A DNA stretch of 64,000 nt from Eriocheir sinensis. Taxonomy: Eukaryota > Arthropoda > Malacostraca > Decapoda > Varunidae. Position 1 is the first letter of the stretch, and each line of letters starts with the position of its first letter. Of the stretch, positions 39,566 to 52,090 are shown piece by piece. The notes beneath the pieces were generated by a model. The model saw only the letters and a list, made by a program, of their open reading frames with translations, did no database searches and was not told the origin of the DNA. The stretch spans positions 9,011,083 through 9,075,082 of the forward strand of contig NC_066518.1 of assembly GCF_024679095.1 (NCBI RefSeq). The letters run 5' to 3'. Both the position numbers and the translations under genes were made by a program.

Positions 39566-40962
39566 GGGGGGAGGAGTAATGATAATAGGAAGGGGTGGAC
39601 TCCATACGTGAATCATCGCTTGCAATGCCTCGAAATTTCCGTGAAATTCATGCCAGGAAATTTTGCTTTTGTTGTCTCGGAAACCTCCCAAGAAACTGTT
39701 TTCTCTGCGTCTTAACAGGGATCGTAAATTTTTACGGCAAAACTCTGGAAAAAATCATTGAGAAAACTGCGTCTTAGTGACTGGAGGCAGATCTTGATCA
39801 CCACTGTTTTACTGCGGAAAAAAGTGGGAACTGAAATCCTTAAGGAAACACGTCCCCGCGGAGAGACGCTGTGTTTGTCGATGATATTATTGGCGAGGAG
39901 CGGAACCGTACCGGCAGAAAGTTGGAGAATAAACACCGCGCTCTCAAATATAAAGAAATATGAGTTTTTGAAGTGCACTGTCCTTTGAAATTCCCAATAT
40001 ATATTTCTTGGTGTCTCTTAGGCCTTGTTTGCTCTAGACCACCATACCACACCACACTTCACCACACTACACCACACCACCGTTACCATTACACTATCAC
40101 CACCCCGCCCCCATCACACCACACCACACACCCAAAACCACCATCATCCCCCCCCTCCCCACTATCACCAGCTCCACTACAATCCCCTCCTCACCCAACA
40201 CCAACGAAGCGTCCCCACGTGCATCCCGTAATCCCTTTCCCCGCGAGGTCTAAAACTGGATGTGTAAAATTGATGACCCGTAGCTGGAAGGCACACAGTA
40301 AACACACGAAGGTACACAACCCGACGGAGCTCAAGAGGCGAGTGATCAGCGAGGTTAAGCGAAGTCCCTCCCTCACTCTTCCTCCTCCCTCCCTGATCCC
40401 TCGCGTCCTCCCCTCCTCCTATCCCTGCGTTAGCCGCTCTTGTTTACACGTCGTTCCCCAAACCAGACTTCACTTTCTCCCTCAGACGAGCCCCGGAAGC
40501 ACCCGAGATGGATTTCCTGGCCTAACGTGACCGTGGCGCCAGACAGACAGACATGAGCGTCGGGATTGGCTGCCCCGTTGCTCAACACGATGCGAAGGGA
40601 AACAAGGCATGCAAGTTGTTGAAGTTATGGGTCCAGCTTGTGTTTTGACTTACCTTGGATTATTATGCTTTCCAGTGGTTCCTTGTGTCCTGGCTGAGTC
40701 CTTGTATGCCGTCACAATACTTCAGTCCTTCCTATGTGGTCCGAGTTTTCTCCCGTGAGCAGATGATGAGTCGGCAAAGAAATAACCATCGGGTAGTATG
40801 TAGATTAGTTCCTCTGTTGCGAATACGCCCTCGGAGGAGTCCCTCTGCAATGGAGAGCAAATTTTATATCAGACCAGGAACCTTTTTAATATCTGGGCCA
40901 ATGGCAACACCCCATTTTTTGTGTGTGTGTGAAATCCAATATATTTACTGTTATTGTTATTT

Positions 40963-40998
<36 letters not shown>

Positions 40999-42123
40999 TA
41001 CATGGAACTGTGATTATTGCTGCAACACCAATATCAATGCTACTGATTATTTCAATTTATCTGCAACACTTAATCCAATTGGCTGCTGGCTGGCCAGGAA
41101 GGGAACCCTTTTCGCCATGCATACTATATTAGTCAGACTACGCCACACGTTTGTGAAGCGAAAGTCCATTGCACAAAATAGACTATATTTTCACCCATTT
41201 TGCAGCATTATAAAGAGCAAAAGAATTATATTTGGTATACCCTACAAGAGGCTGGACAACGCAATGATTCAAATGTAAGAGCCTTCCATAAAGTCTTCCA
41301 CGGCAGGGATATCATGTATAATTTCATTTAGCTTGACACATTATCAAACAACAGGCACAAGTCAGGAGGTTATAAGCTTTTAGAATAAGAGTTTGCCCGA
41401 TAGAAATTATATTCAACAAGTCTCCACCGTATTAAGAATAGTCTATCTTTTCGTCTTCGGAAACCTGGCTAATCCATCTTAAGACAGAACCTCAAAATAT
41501 CATGATTTCAAAAACACTTACCACTAATAAATATGAATGAACTTAATACTGCTATGCCTTGAGAGCTACAGTTGCTGCGAAATGGGACCGCAATATCACT
41601 TACCTCGTATATTTAATAGAATCAATAATATGAAACCTGTCACAAAGGAAGTAGGATACAAATGTTATAATATCGCCTGTTTGAGATCACATCAACCTCA
41701 ACGAAAGTTCATTTACAGGACCAAGTTTTCGAAGTCGTGCTATGTTTAGACAAGAACGGCAAGGCACAAGTCGGGTCAAAATAAAGATATTGCATTGGAT
41801 GCTATTGTTCGCATATGCCGTCAGGTGGGATAACGACGCTTTACTGCGAAGACTGCCTGACTGATGTTGAGCGGAAGTAGAGCGGAGGCCATGAAATGCA
41901 TGAAAATGGGAAAAGGCGGAGGCGTTAGAAAAGGGAAAATTCTGAAGAAAAGAATTGGAACGAGAAAAATAGAACGAAGGAGCGAATCGTGATGGAAAAA
42001 GGAAGGGAATGTGTGAAAGGTGAAGAGCAGATACTGAGGCAAAGGCAGAGAGTTTTGAAAAGACGACTGTGAGAGTTGAGAGAAGACAGAAGAATTAAAT
42101 ATTAAAAGCGATAATAATACTAA

Positions 42124-42124
<1 letters not shown>
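39566..42124. other. 2.5 kb without recognisable gene
   Basis: Includes an ACCAC-rich patch (40040-40135), a C-rich patch (40140-40200) and (TAG)n at 40964-40997. Frames here, such as 185 codons at 39973-40530, are Pro/His/Thr-rich and overlap the ACCAC patch. I recognise no domain. 41100-41820 is AT-rich with no repeats noted. Confidence 0.4.
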
Positions 42125-42192
<68 letters not shown>

Positions 42193-42195
42193 TAT
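42125..42195. repeat. (ATT)n microsatellite
   Basis: About 22 ATT units. Confidence 0.97.
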
Positions 42196-42379
42196 TAGGT
42201 ACTGAGAAAGATTGCTGTATCATACAAAATGCGTGCTATAGAGGAAATACCGAGCTAATAGTGAAAGTGCAATAATTAGCATTTCGAAATATATTTATAT
42301 CATACAAAATGTTTGCTGCACACGAAACAGAGCGAGAAGAAAAAGTGAAAAAAGATACGCAAGCTATAAAAATTCGAGC

Positions 42380-42440
<61 letters not shown>
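42380..42440. repeat. (CA)n microsatellite
   Basis: Pure CA units. Confidence 0.97.
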
Positions 42441-42445
<5 letters not shown>

Positions 42446-42868
42446 CGCTTTTATTTTAACGGACTTATTTGTAGTAGGATTTTTTTTGTATTTTCTCTTC
42501 CTTCTCAAGCAGTCTTCTCTACTGTAAAAGAACAACAATAAAGGAATCTCAACAAGCAATCTAATGAACACACTTCGCAACGGTAACTTAGCCCTTCGCT
42601 ACTGAACCCGCGTAACTCTACAAAGGAAAATCCGATACGACAACAACAAAACTCTGCAGGGTTCATCTATTACACGTCTTTCATTTAGCCTGTGCAGTTC
42701 CCTTTCCTATACGAGAAAAAAAATAAGTTTACTCATAACTTTTTCTTGCGCCTAAATGGAAGGAACGAGATACTGACACAAGACCTCGAAAAATATACGC
42801 GAATTATTTCCAAGCTTATATTAAACTGCCTAAGGAGCAAGTTATTTTTAGTCTCTATCTATTAACGT

Positions 42869-42870
<2 letters not shown>
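42441..42870. other. No gene seen
   Basis: Unassigned sequence between two dinucleotide tracts. Confidence 0.4.

Positions 42871-42943
<73 letters not shown>
42871..42943. repeat. (GT)n microsatellite
   Basis: Pure GT units. Confidence 0.97.
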
Positions 42944-42944
<1 letters not shown>

Positions 42945-45900
42945 AAATGATATATGGGTTGTAGTCACATACTTAAAATAAAATTATATACCCGAAATCT
43001 AGTGCACCTGAAAATCAAATGTCGCGAACACTTGCACATACTCAGCAAGGCGAAGAAGATGTAAGCACAGCCACTCCGCGCGGCCTGTCTGAGCGTCATA
43101 GAATGGGAAGGTCCCGGTGTTCCCTCTGTAAATGGAGATTGCCACACGCCTAATGACAAGAGGCAGCAGCGAGGGGCTGGCCGGCCCTTCGGGGAGAGAC
43201 ACCGCGATTCCCACTCTCAGGGTGCAGAGTTGGACTGATAGCGGCAGGTGAAACAGAACTTGGCTCCCTACACTGCAGCTAACTTTGTTCCCCTCGTGCA
43301 GCTCCGACCCATGTTAGGAAGTGAATAATAGAAACCGATAGAAAGTGAGGGGCACGTGAGATGAGGAACCACTGCATAAATCCGACATGATTCATTCGCA
43401 CCGCAAACCTTCATTCCGAAGCTACTTTACTGTCGATGCTTCCCGCCATTTCCTTAACAATATAAAATGTGTCTTCCTCGTCTGTAGTAGCTGGAATTAC
43501 GACGCGCACCGCCTCCATGGCTCTGTTTGCGGTAGTCATTAAAAATATTATCTCACGGAGTGTCGCTTTCGTACAAGAATATATATTTCACAAATTTGCG
43601 AAAAGTTGCCTCCATTTAGACCACCTTCCATTTTTAAGCTCTCACAACTATTTCGAAAGACCTTCATATCAAACGGAGACGCAAGCTTCACGGACCACGT
43701 CTCCTTAATCCAGTCCATCTCGCGAATCTCTCTTCCTCTCTGCTTCTCGCTTTTTTCCGCCGCCTCTTATCTTTCTGCAAACGTGTTTGTTTTGTGAACA
43801 ATCTTTACTCTCCTTGCCATCCGTTTTACTCTGAATTCTAATTTCAAGACCCATTACTTATGGTATTTTTTTAAATATCCTCGCATTAATATTCATCTCG
43901 CTAGGAGGGAAATATTTGTCATGGAGTTTTATAGATAGCAAAAAAATATGGGATGTAGAAGTTCCGTGTAGGTCGTCGTTATATCCACCTCCCACAACGT
44001 TCATTTCCTGTCATGAATCTTTAACATCTACTGTATGTTACTATAGCTCCTTGGGGGTGACGACATTTTTTTCAGAGGGAGGAGAGTTCACCAGGGTATT
44101 TGTTTTCATTACATGACCACGTGTCCGAAACACTACCATCAGGGACCAGCACTAAAAGAATTTAGTACAAAAAAACGCAATACACCCCCTTCCTTTAGTT
44201 CGTACAAGCGTTGATCAGAGCAGCTGCAAATTCGCAGGACTACGTAGGGAGCGTGTAAAGGGTTAACGACCGTCTCCACACTGCCACCCTCGCCGTCCTA
44301 GGCATGCAGAGACGGGAGGCGCACGCTTCTGTCTACTCCGGAAGCTGCATTCATCTCCGACACAGGCAACAGCTGGAATCCTTTGGAGGACGCCATCCCT
44401 TTCTCATCCTGGCTCGTCCCAGGGTGAATGAACCCAGCCGCGACATGAATATTGGATTTAAAAGTTAAGCGCGGCACCCTCGCTCACGCTCGTTTGCATA
44501 ACCTTCATGCGCGACGCATCCGACTCGGGCCATTACATCATCGCTAGTAAAACGAAATTAAAGTCTTAAGTTAGCGCCCTCACCTCATGAATACAAAAGA
44601 AGTACCGCAAGAATTATACCTTTATTTTAGAGACGATATCAGAAAACTACTACACGAAGCTGGTGGTAGGGGCAGTGCCTGAGGAGCAAAGAAAATTACA
44701 CAAACGACTTGAGGAGAGTGAAATGGAGGACGATAAATGTTCGTAGTTCCTTTGTCCAACAGTAATGAGCACCTCAAGGCAAAGTTTTATCTGTTACGAG
44801 GCGTTCCTGCGTAAAGTGTGGAGCGAAAGTTTATTTAAAGTTCCTCACCATAGCCACAAGGACACGACATGGAAGGAGAGTTAACCTGAGAGGAATGAGC
44901 TTTCTTAAGAGACAGAATTCCAAAGAGTAAAAGTAAATTCATAAAGTGCATAAAGATCTATGAGATATATGTATGCAAAGAAATACGCAAATAGATTATT
45001 CCCTCCCTAGGTAAAAACAAAAATGCTTGACTAACCGAAACATGGCGACGAAACCCCCGAGAGTTGTTCATTACCTGTATATTACGGTTAGGTACATACA
45101 TAGAAGGTGAACACACTGACACACACACACACAAAAAAAAAGTACAAAACTAAATATTGAAGATTAGAGTACTGGTCTAAGTGTACGTAAAGATAAATGT
45201 TCACGTTGTATCCATTAGGACACGTTCTCACACTGGCTATGCAAACACTACTACGTAACATGGATCTCTCCCGCCCCGTGTCAGTACGCATCGCAGACAA
45301 GGTATATGCGTCATCAGGTAAGCTTCGCCCATCTTCACTTCCCTAACCACCAAACTTCACACTTCGTCGATTAAGTTCCATCGACATTTTTTTTTTTTTT
45401 TCCTGATTCACGGCGTCAAAGGAAGGGACATCACCTCGCAAAGCCTCGAGTGTTATTTATAGGAAATGTTAATATGCTGCTCTTTCCTTCCGTCGTGCTC
45501 AAGAGTGTGGACCGTAAATCGTGGCCTGTCATAACGACCCGGATCCCACCCCGCCGCTGGAGCAGAGAGACCGTTGCTGACTAATACTGTTTCGGGTCGT
45601 TCTCGTATTATTAGCTTCATTTTTTTTTTCAAACCACATTTATCATCAATTCACGAAACCGACCAAAATATTAAAAATTGCCGGCCCTTTTTATATATGC
45701 ATGCCGTAACGAGGCTTAATTTGCTTCAAAAAATAAAAATGCAAATGGCCTATTCCTCTTTTTTTTTTTTATTATTCACGTAGCAAGCATTTTTTTTATA
45801 TATATTTTTTTAACATTTAGAACTGGTATTAGTATATTTCTTTAATGTTCATGTAGTGGTATATTAGCGGTATTGGTTTGGTTTTCGTTTTACTGTATGG

Positions 45901-46084
45901 CATTTAGCGATTTCGACAGAGTAACATCAGCGTGTATCTCGAACTCACTTGCTTAGCGATTACGAGGTTGGAAATGACTGAATGATACCCACTGTGTACA
46001 CTTTTAAGGCGGTTCCTCTCGTTGTTGTAATCGCTTCGGGGATTTCTTTTGCAGACATGTTAATAGCACTCGCATAAACAGAAA
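42944..46084. other. 3.1 kb without recognisable gene or clear repeat
   Basis: One of the longest quiet stretches in the first 58 kb. Composition is balanced at 43000-44600 and AT-rich at 44600-46000, with oligo(T) at 45389-45402 and 45621-45631. Frames do not exceed ~80 codons and none shows a domain I know. Confidence 0.45.
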
Positions 46085-46480
46085 GGATAAGAGAGAAAAG
46101 AGGAGGAAGTGAGGAGAGAGGAAGAGAGGGAGAAGAGGAAGGAAGGAAGGAAAGAAGAGAAGGAAGGAAGAGGAGGAGAGGAGAATAGGAGCAGAGGGAG
46201 AAGAGGAGGAAGGGGGAAGGAGGCAGGAAGAGAGGAAGAGGAGGAGGGAAGAAGAAGGAAGGAGGAGACGGAAGGAGAGGAGGAGGAAGGAAGAGGAGGA
46301 GAGGAGAAGAGGAGCAGAGGAACAAGAGAAGGAGAGGAGAAGAGGAGGAAGGGAAGAGAAGGAAGGACAAAAGGAGTAAGGAAGAGGAGGAGGAGGAAGA
46401 AGAGGAGGAAGGAAGAAGAGGAGGAGGAGGAGAGGAAGAAGGAAGGAAGAGGAGAGGAGGAAAGGAAGAGAAAGAGGAGG
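46085..46480. repeat. Purine-only-like (GGA/GAA)n tract, ~400 bp
   Basis: The plus strand is nearly all A and G, built on aggaag/gaggag motifs with approximate ~105-bp higher-order similarity ('ggaagaggaggagaggagaa' recurs near 46165 and 46290). Confidence 0.9.
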
Positions 46481-47936
46481 GTTTAGAGATGGATACTGTT
46501 CATTTCGGCACAAAGTCAAGCTCATCATCTTTGGGGTTCATGAAAGCTAAAACGTATCATTGGTGCAGAGGAAATGAGTGTTTATTTATTTATTTTTGTC
46601 ATTCTCCGACTTCTTTAAAAACGTGGCGTCATATTTCCTCCGTTTATTATTCCTCTCAGCCTCTCCTTCGTATCCTTTCCTTCTTTTCGAGTTCTTTTTT
46701 TTCAGAGTTTGATGAGTCCATATACGGTATGTAATAACTATCTAGTACTATATCCCGTAAATGGAAATATGCATGTTCCACTATATCATTCTCCAGCTTT
46801 TATAATTCCTTTCTCATTTTTTTCTTGTATTCTCTTTTCCTTCTTCCTCTTTTTTCCTCTCATTCTGTGCCTTCCTTTCCTTCTTTTCTCTCCTTCTTCC
46901 CTTCCTTTCTCCCTTCCTTTCCTTTCCATCCTTCTTCCCTCCTCTTCCTTTTCCATAAAACGAGTTAGTACTTCCTCCTCAGCCTCTCCTTTGCATCCTT
47001 TACTTCATTTCGAACTTTTTTTCCCGAGTCCATATACATTTACAATAATCATCTTGAAGTAATAAAAGCCGTAAAGGGATATATTCATGTTTCACCTCGC
47101 CCTCCACTAACACCGCCTGCACAACGTTTACAAGCTTGTTTTCAGTCTTCACACTTCACAAGCTCTTCAAACACAAATCCGTATCTCGTTTCGATTGATG
47201 TTCACTCGTAGGCTTCCTCCCCTCGTCGCACCACTACATCCTTGCCGCTGAAATATCGCTATGAAATCACACCATGAGTTTATCCCAGATGCTTCGCGTT
47301 CGTTTCCAAAAGTTATCCCTACGAAAAGTTCCATCAGCATAAGTCAACTCACCATGAAACACCCAAGTCAATAAGTGTTTATCTATCTAATGGTCTTTGG
47401 GCCGTTTTCGTAATATCAACTTTCATACCAAAATTTAGAATTGCTGGCTATAGTTGCGCGTGGCCTCGGAATTCATCTCAACCACACACACACACAAAAA
47501 AAGTAATAAACAAATATGACACTTGTGAGTACCATTACTACCTCCCCCTTACTTGGCCATACCTGATACATCCAGCACTCAGCACATTCACGCTACAGCC
47601 CCTCAGCTTCAAATTGTCCATGCACGCAGCACCGGGGGAAGCATGCAGGTATTCTTAGCCAGAGTGCGTTGCCTGCCTCCATGTGTGGGTCGCGCCGAAG
47701 AAAATTTCACTGTTTCCTGATCCATTGCCGAAAATTCCTCTCTGATCTTTTTGAGCTCCATAAAACTGTAGCGTGACTCAGATAGCACCTCACAGAAATT
47801 CAAGCCAGCCAAATAAGAGATGTGCTATAGTTTGCAAGAAAAAGTAAAGCCAAATATCAGAATACAGTAAAGGCTCTTAGATATTCCCTTATAACTCGGA
47901 AAGAAAATTATGGGGCCCCTTGAATGCGGAGGGGGG

Positions 47937-47938
<2 letters not shown>
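46481..47938. other. 1.5 kb without recognisable gene
   Basis: T/C-rich at 46600-46990, then balanced. A 67-codon minus-strand frame at 47609-47812 is not low-complexity and contains ELKKIREEFSAMDQETVKF. It starts only at a TTG, has no recognised domain, and is left uncalled. Confidence 0.4.

Positions 47939-48011
<73 letters not shown>
47939..48011. repeat. (GA)n microsatellite, ~73 bp, preceded by G-run
   Basis: G-run 47930-47939, then pure GA, ending at the 5' edge of a LINE fragment. Confidence 0.97.
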
Positions 48012-48013
<2 letters not shown>

Positions 48014-49057
48014 ATACAGACTGTCTGACTAACTACCTGAGATTCCTGAAATGTTTATCTTATACCTTGCCAAGACTTACTTCCTAAAAAGTGGCCTTAT
48101 GTTGAATTCTAACAAAACCAAATTTATATTTATCGGCACACGGCAACTGTTATCGAGCTTACCAGATGATATGACCATCAACTTTGACGGAAGTGATATA
48201 CCAATAAGCAAACATGTTAAAATATTGGGTGTTTACTTTGACAAGTACATGACGTTCGACACACACATACATTAACTCAACAAAAAAGTAATAGGGGTTA
48301 TAATGTTCATAAACAGAATTAAGGACATATTTGATAAGGACACCAGAGTGATTGTTATCAAGACACTAGTGTTAAGTCTAATCAATTACGGACTAAAAAT
48401 ATGGGGCAACACCAATGAGACCCTCATGCAGCGAGTGCAAAACTGCAAAACTTCGCTGCCAAAGTTGCTGCTGGGGGCTACAAAAGACGCGACCGTGCTA
48501 CTCCTGTGTTACAAGAACTAAAGTGGATAAAGATGAAAGAAAATGTGAAATTCGATCAGTGCATAACGGTGTATAAAGTGACCCATAAATATTATCCTGA
48601 GTGGCTACTAAACTTACCATATGTAACACAAATTAACGAACTTGTAACGAGACAAAACGGAGACCTATTTATCCCAAGAGTGAGAACAGACAATGGTGCG
48701 CGGTCACTATTAGTAAGTGGACCAAGAGCATGGAACAAGCTCCCCCCTAATATAAAAGAACTCCCGTCACTCACGAGCTTCAAGAAAGCCCTAACTATTC
48801 ACGCTCTTCAAGGAGGCTTTTGCTAAAGAACGCGTGAAGGACATAATATACACTTATCTCGTACATATGTATTATATCTAGCAAGTTCCTATATATGATA
48901 TCCCATGTAAATATTTAGTAATTAAGATAAAAGATTAGTTAAAGAAAGTCTTATATATGATATCTGTACTACATGTAAAGTATTTAGTAATCAAGAGAAA
49001 AGCCATTGTACATTGTACTTTAATGGAATAAAGCATTCTGATTCTGATTCTGATTCC
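48012..49057 (+). mobile_element. LINE 3' fragment, different clade, with hexamer tail
   Basis: The plus strand encodes the downstream part of a reverse transcriptase ORF. It reads GLMLNSNKTKFIFIG, KILGVYFDKYMTFDTHIH, LVLSLINYGLKIWG and, in another phase, TPVLQELKWIKMKENVKF and GPRAWNKLPPNIKELPSL. 'LNxxKTxFxxxG' and 'LGVxFD' follow the FADD box in L2/Daphne-like LINEs, so I favour that group (inference). Damage includes a TAA after HIH (48273) and a frameshift between about 48440 and 48490. The frame ends at GGFC (48826). The 3' UTR has AATAAA at 49027 and ends in tandem TTCTGA hexamers (49034-49057). Truncation meets (GA)n at 48011. Confidence 0.85.
49027..49032 (+). promoter_or_regulatory. 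Polyadenylation-type signal of the LINE
   Basis: AATAAA just before the terminal hexamer repeats of the LINE fragment. Confidence 0.5.
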
Positions 49058-49581
49058 CTTCCCTCCATTCTCGCTCAGGCTTCCCCAAAACCAGTCCCCT
49101 CTCTCGCCACCTCCGTCCCTTACAAATCTCCCTTACGCCTCCGCTCCCTCATCACTTTATAACCTTTTTTCCCACGCACCGGATTCCCTTCATGCCACAT
49201 TTCTTCTTGCTTGCTTGAATTCAAGGCGCCTTTGTTGCCTACCCTGCCAGAAGAGGGGACACCTTAGGAAGTAATGGTGATAAAATGCCTGGCTTTCGAG
49301 TGCCGTTTGTGCGCGAAAAGGACTGGAGCGCCGCACAATGAAAGAGGAAACTATGCAACAAAGGAAAGGATGGCGGGAAGGTGTCAAAAATGTTTGTCAG
49401 CCCAGGAGAGAAAACATGGCCTTCATAACACGGAATCAAGCTCAGACGCCGTAGGTGGCATGGCGTGGGTCCAGACGACTTGGGTGTATAGAATGTCACG
49501 GGAGTGTTGAACTACTAAACCTTTTCCCACGTGGGTGGATGGCGGTGATGCTGTGAGGACCCTAAAGCTATCTGTAAGTTG
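49058..49581. other. No gene seen
   Basis: C-rich opening (49058-49190), then unassigned sequence. Confidence 0.4.
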
Positions 49582-50120
49582 CAGGGTTGATTGATTGAAA
49601 TCAAATTGATTTGATTCATTGATCTAAATCAAGATTTAAATATTTTTTTTTAAATCAGTTAATTTAAATCAAGATTTATATTATATGATTTTTTTTTTAA
49701 ATATCATTGATTAAAATCATCTTACAACAGTGCAACAATTTAAAAGGGAGAAATAAACAAAGACAACACTCTCTAACTCTGATGTCAGCATTTTCCTTAA
49801 CAGCACAAACATGTGACACAACAAAGTGTAAGTGTACAGTCCGTCTCTCGCGCAACATTGCCACTAAAAAATACATAAAGTTGGATACAGAACATGACAA
49901 TCGCGTACACCTAACCAACATCTTCCTAATACCGATAACCTTTGCGTCCAAAAGCAAGCCCTTCCTTAACACTGAAAGTGATAAGAATGACGAAGCTCTA
50001 CAGTAACCACCACTTGATTCCCTTCGTTATATTATTATTGTTTGTGTGTGTGTGTGTTCCGAAGAGCAGCAATAACTGAAAAGGGGTTCCGTTAGACGTT
50101 TGAGTTTAGGAACCACTGCG
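49582..50120. mobile_element. Possible hAT-like DNA-transposon remnant(s)
   Basis: From 49582 ('cagggttgattgattgaaat') the sequence is packed with 'gatttaaatcaa'-type palindromes up to 49725. At 50111-50120 'aggaaccactg' forms a CAGTGGTTCC-type end in reverse, followed by 'cgctagat', compatible with an 8-bp hAT target duplication. The two ends do not match each other, so these are either two different half elements or one element with a lost end. No transposase domain is visible. Confidence 0.35.
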
Positions 50121-50317
50121 CTAGATTGCAGAGTAAACACATTCTCTTTTTTTGTGAGTGAGTAACAAGTTAATGCTACCACAAAACCATTTCCTGCATA
50201 GTCCTAAGTTTTAGATATATCCTCTTAAAGTTAATCCATCTCCATTTTCAGTGCGGAAACAAACCTTGAAAATAAAATTAGCGTAGAATAACAGAACACG
50301 CGCGTGCAGTCATACGA

Positions 50318-50449
50318 TTTTTTTTTTTTTTTTTTTTTTTTTTACGTCTATGCCTATAGCGCCGGTAGGCTTGCTTGAGGGGCCTGGAAGGTATTCGGCC
50401 CCAGCCCGTCATGGCGCAGGCAAAGTGTTTATAGTGGCGTCATCGTTTA
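50318..50449 (-). mobile_element. SINE family A, 3' part only
   Basis: T-run 50318-50343 (A tail on the minus strand) followed by the body 'agcgccggtaggcttgcttg' and 'cccgtcatggcgcaggc', then the match stops. The tRNA-like head is missing, as in a 5'-truncated insertion. Confidence 0.75.
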
Positions 50450-51003
<554 letters not shown>

Positions 51004-51300
51004 TTATACTCAACATTTACCCCCAACCCTACCAACCCCTAATCTCAACCTCTACCCCAAAGCGCCAACCTCCATCCTCAACACCAACTCCCACCCTAGC
51101 CCCCAACCCCAAAACTTCAACCTCAAACTCTCTAATCCCCAAACTTCAACTCCAACCCCAACTCCAGCCCCTAACCTCTCCCAGATCCAAACATCCACCA
51201 CCAACCAAACACAACCCCCATTCTCTACCCAAAATCCTTAACTCCTAACCCACACTCTAACCTTCATTCCCAACCCTCAACCTCCACCCTCAACCCTAAC
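51004..51300. repeat. G-depleted A/C-rich minisatellite, left part
   Basis: Plus strand rich in 'cccaac', 'cctcaac' and 'ccccaa' motifs with almost no G for ~290 bases. The same sequence type resumes after the SINE at about 51570. Confidence 0.85.
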
Positions 51301-51569
51301 TAGGGGGGCTTCGTGGTGCAGTGGTTAGCACACTCGGCTCACAACCGAGAGAGCCCGGGTTCGATTCCCGGACGGAGTGGAAAAATTTGGGCGGCTTTTC
51401 CGATTCCCTACGCCCTCTCCACCCAGCAGTGAATGGGTACCAGCTATTAATCGGTGGTTGTGTCCCGTTTCCTGGTGTCTGTTCCCTTCTCTTATAATTC
51501 CTTCCCCTTCTGTCCCTCTCCGGCATATGACCACAGATGTTGCGCCGACTGAACGAAACTTTCCAACTT
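51301..51569 (+). mobile_element. tRNA-Val-like SINE, family C
   Basis: The head at about 51308-51382 folds as a tRNA: D arm 'gtgcagtggttagcac', anticodon arm ctcgg-ctcacaa-ccgag with anticodon CAC (valine), and T arm ccggg-ttcgatt-cccgg. The body follows with 'cccagcagtgaatgggtac', ending around 51570 in pyrimidine-rich sequence. The acceptor stem pairs only with a one-base offset that leaves a non-canonical base 8, and a long unrelated body follows. It is therefore read as a SINE, not a functional tRNA gene. Confidence 0.8.
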
Positions 51570-52090
51570 TCAACTCCAACCCCCAACCCCAACCCACAAC
51601 TTCCACCCCAGAACCTCATTCCTCACCCCCATCATATCCACCCCAAACCATACCACCGAACCTCAGTCCTCGGACTCAATCCCTCAACCCCAAGACTCCA
51701 TCCAACCCCAGTCCCAACCTCCATCCCCTAACCTCAATGCCCAGATCCCACCTAACTTCCTACCCCGACCACCATCCCCTCTACCTCACTACACTACCCT
51801 AACCCCGTCACCCACAAAACCCCTCTACCCCAACCCTTTTTACCCCAGTCACTCAATCTCCAATTCCTCGCACTCCCCCCCCCCCCTCCACTCTCTCAAC
51901 TCCACCCACCTCAACCCCTCAATCTAAACTCATTACTCCCCACCCCCCACAGCCCCAGTCCGATCCCCCACTCCCCACACGGTTCCATTCTCCCCTCCAC
52001 CACCTCCAGCACCATAACCCATTTTCCCCCACCTTTCCCCCCCTTCCCCCCCTCCCCCCCCTGTCGTCCCACCCCCACACTTACCCCACC
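51570..52090. repeat. G-depleted A/C-rich minisatellite, right part
   Basis: Continuation of the 51004-51300 repeat type. It becomes more C-rich toward 52090 with runs of C. The complementary strand has many G-runs. Confidence 0.85.

Noticed and set aside
43355..43375. 'ggaaccactg' resembling a hAT end
   Set aside because: An isolated 10-base match without a partner end or target duplication.
46004..46528. 174-codon minus-strand and 125-codon plus-strand frames
   Set aside because: They translate the (GGA/GAA)n tract and show no domain.
47609..47812. 67-codon minus-strand frame with non-repetitive, protein-like sequence
   Set aside because: It starts only at TTG, has no recognisable domain and no splice or promoter context that I can support.
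47863..47900. TA followed by 'cagtaaaggctcttagatat', resembling a pogo-type end
   Set aside because: No matching right end; similarity to the 62.3 kb TIR is limited to the first few bases.
51004..51300. Telomere-like ccctaac motifs
   Set aside because: A few 'aaccctaac' strings occur, but there is no regular hexamer array; it is an A/C-rich minisatellite.
51308..51382. Possible functional tRNA-Val gene
   Set aside because: Acceptor stem pairs only with an irregular base 8, a long SINE body follows, and a related copy exists at 2.7 kb; read as a SINE head.
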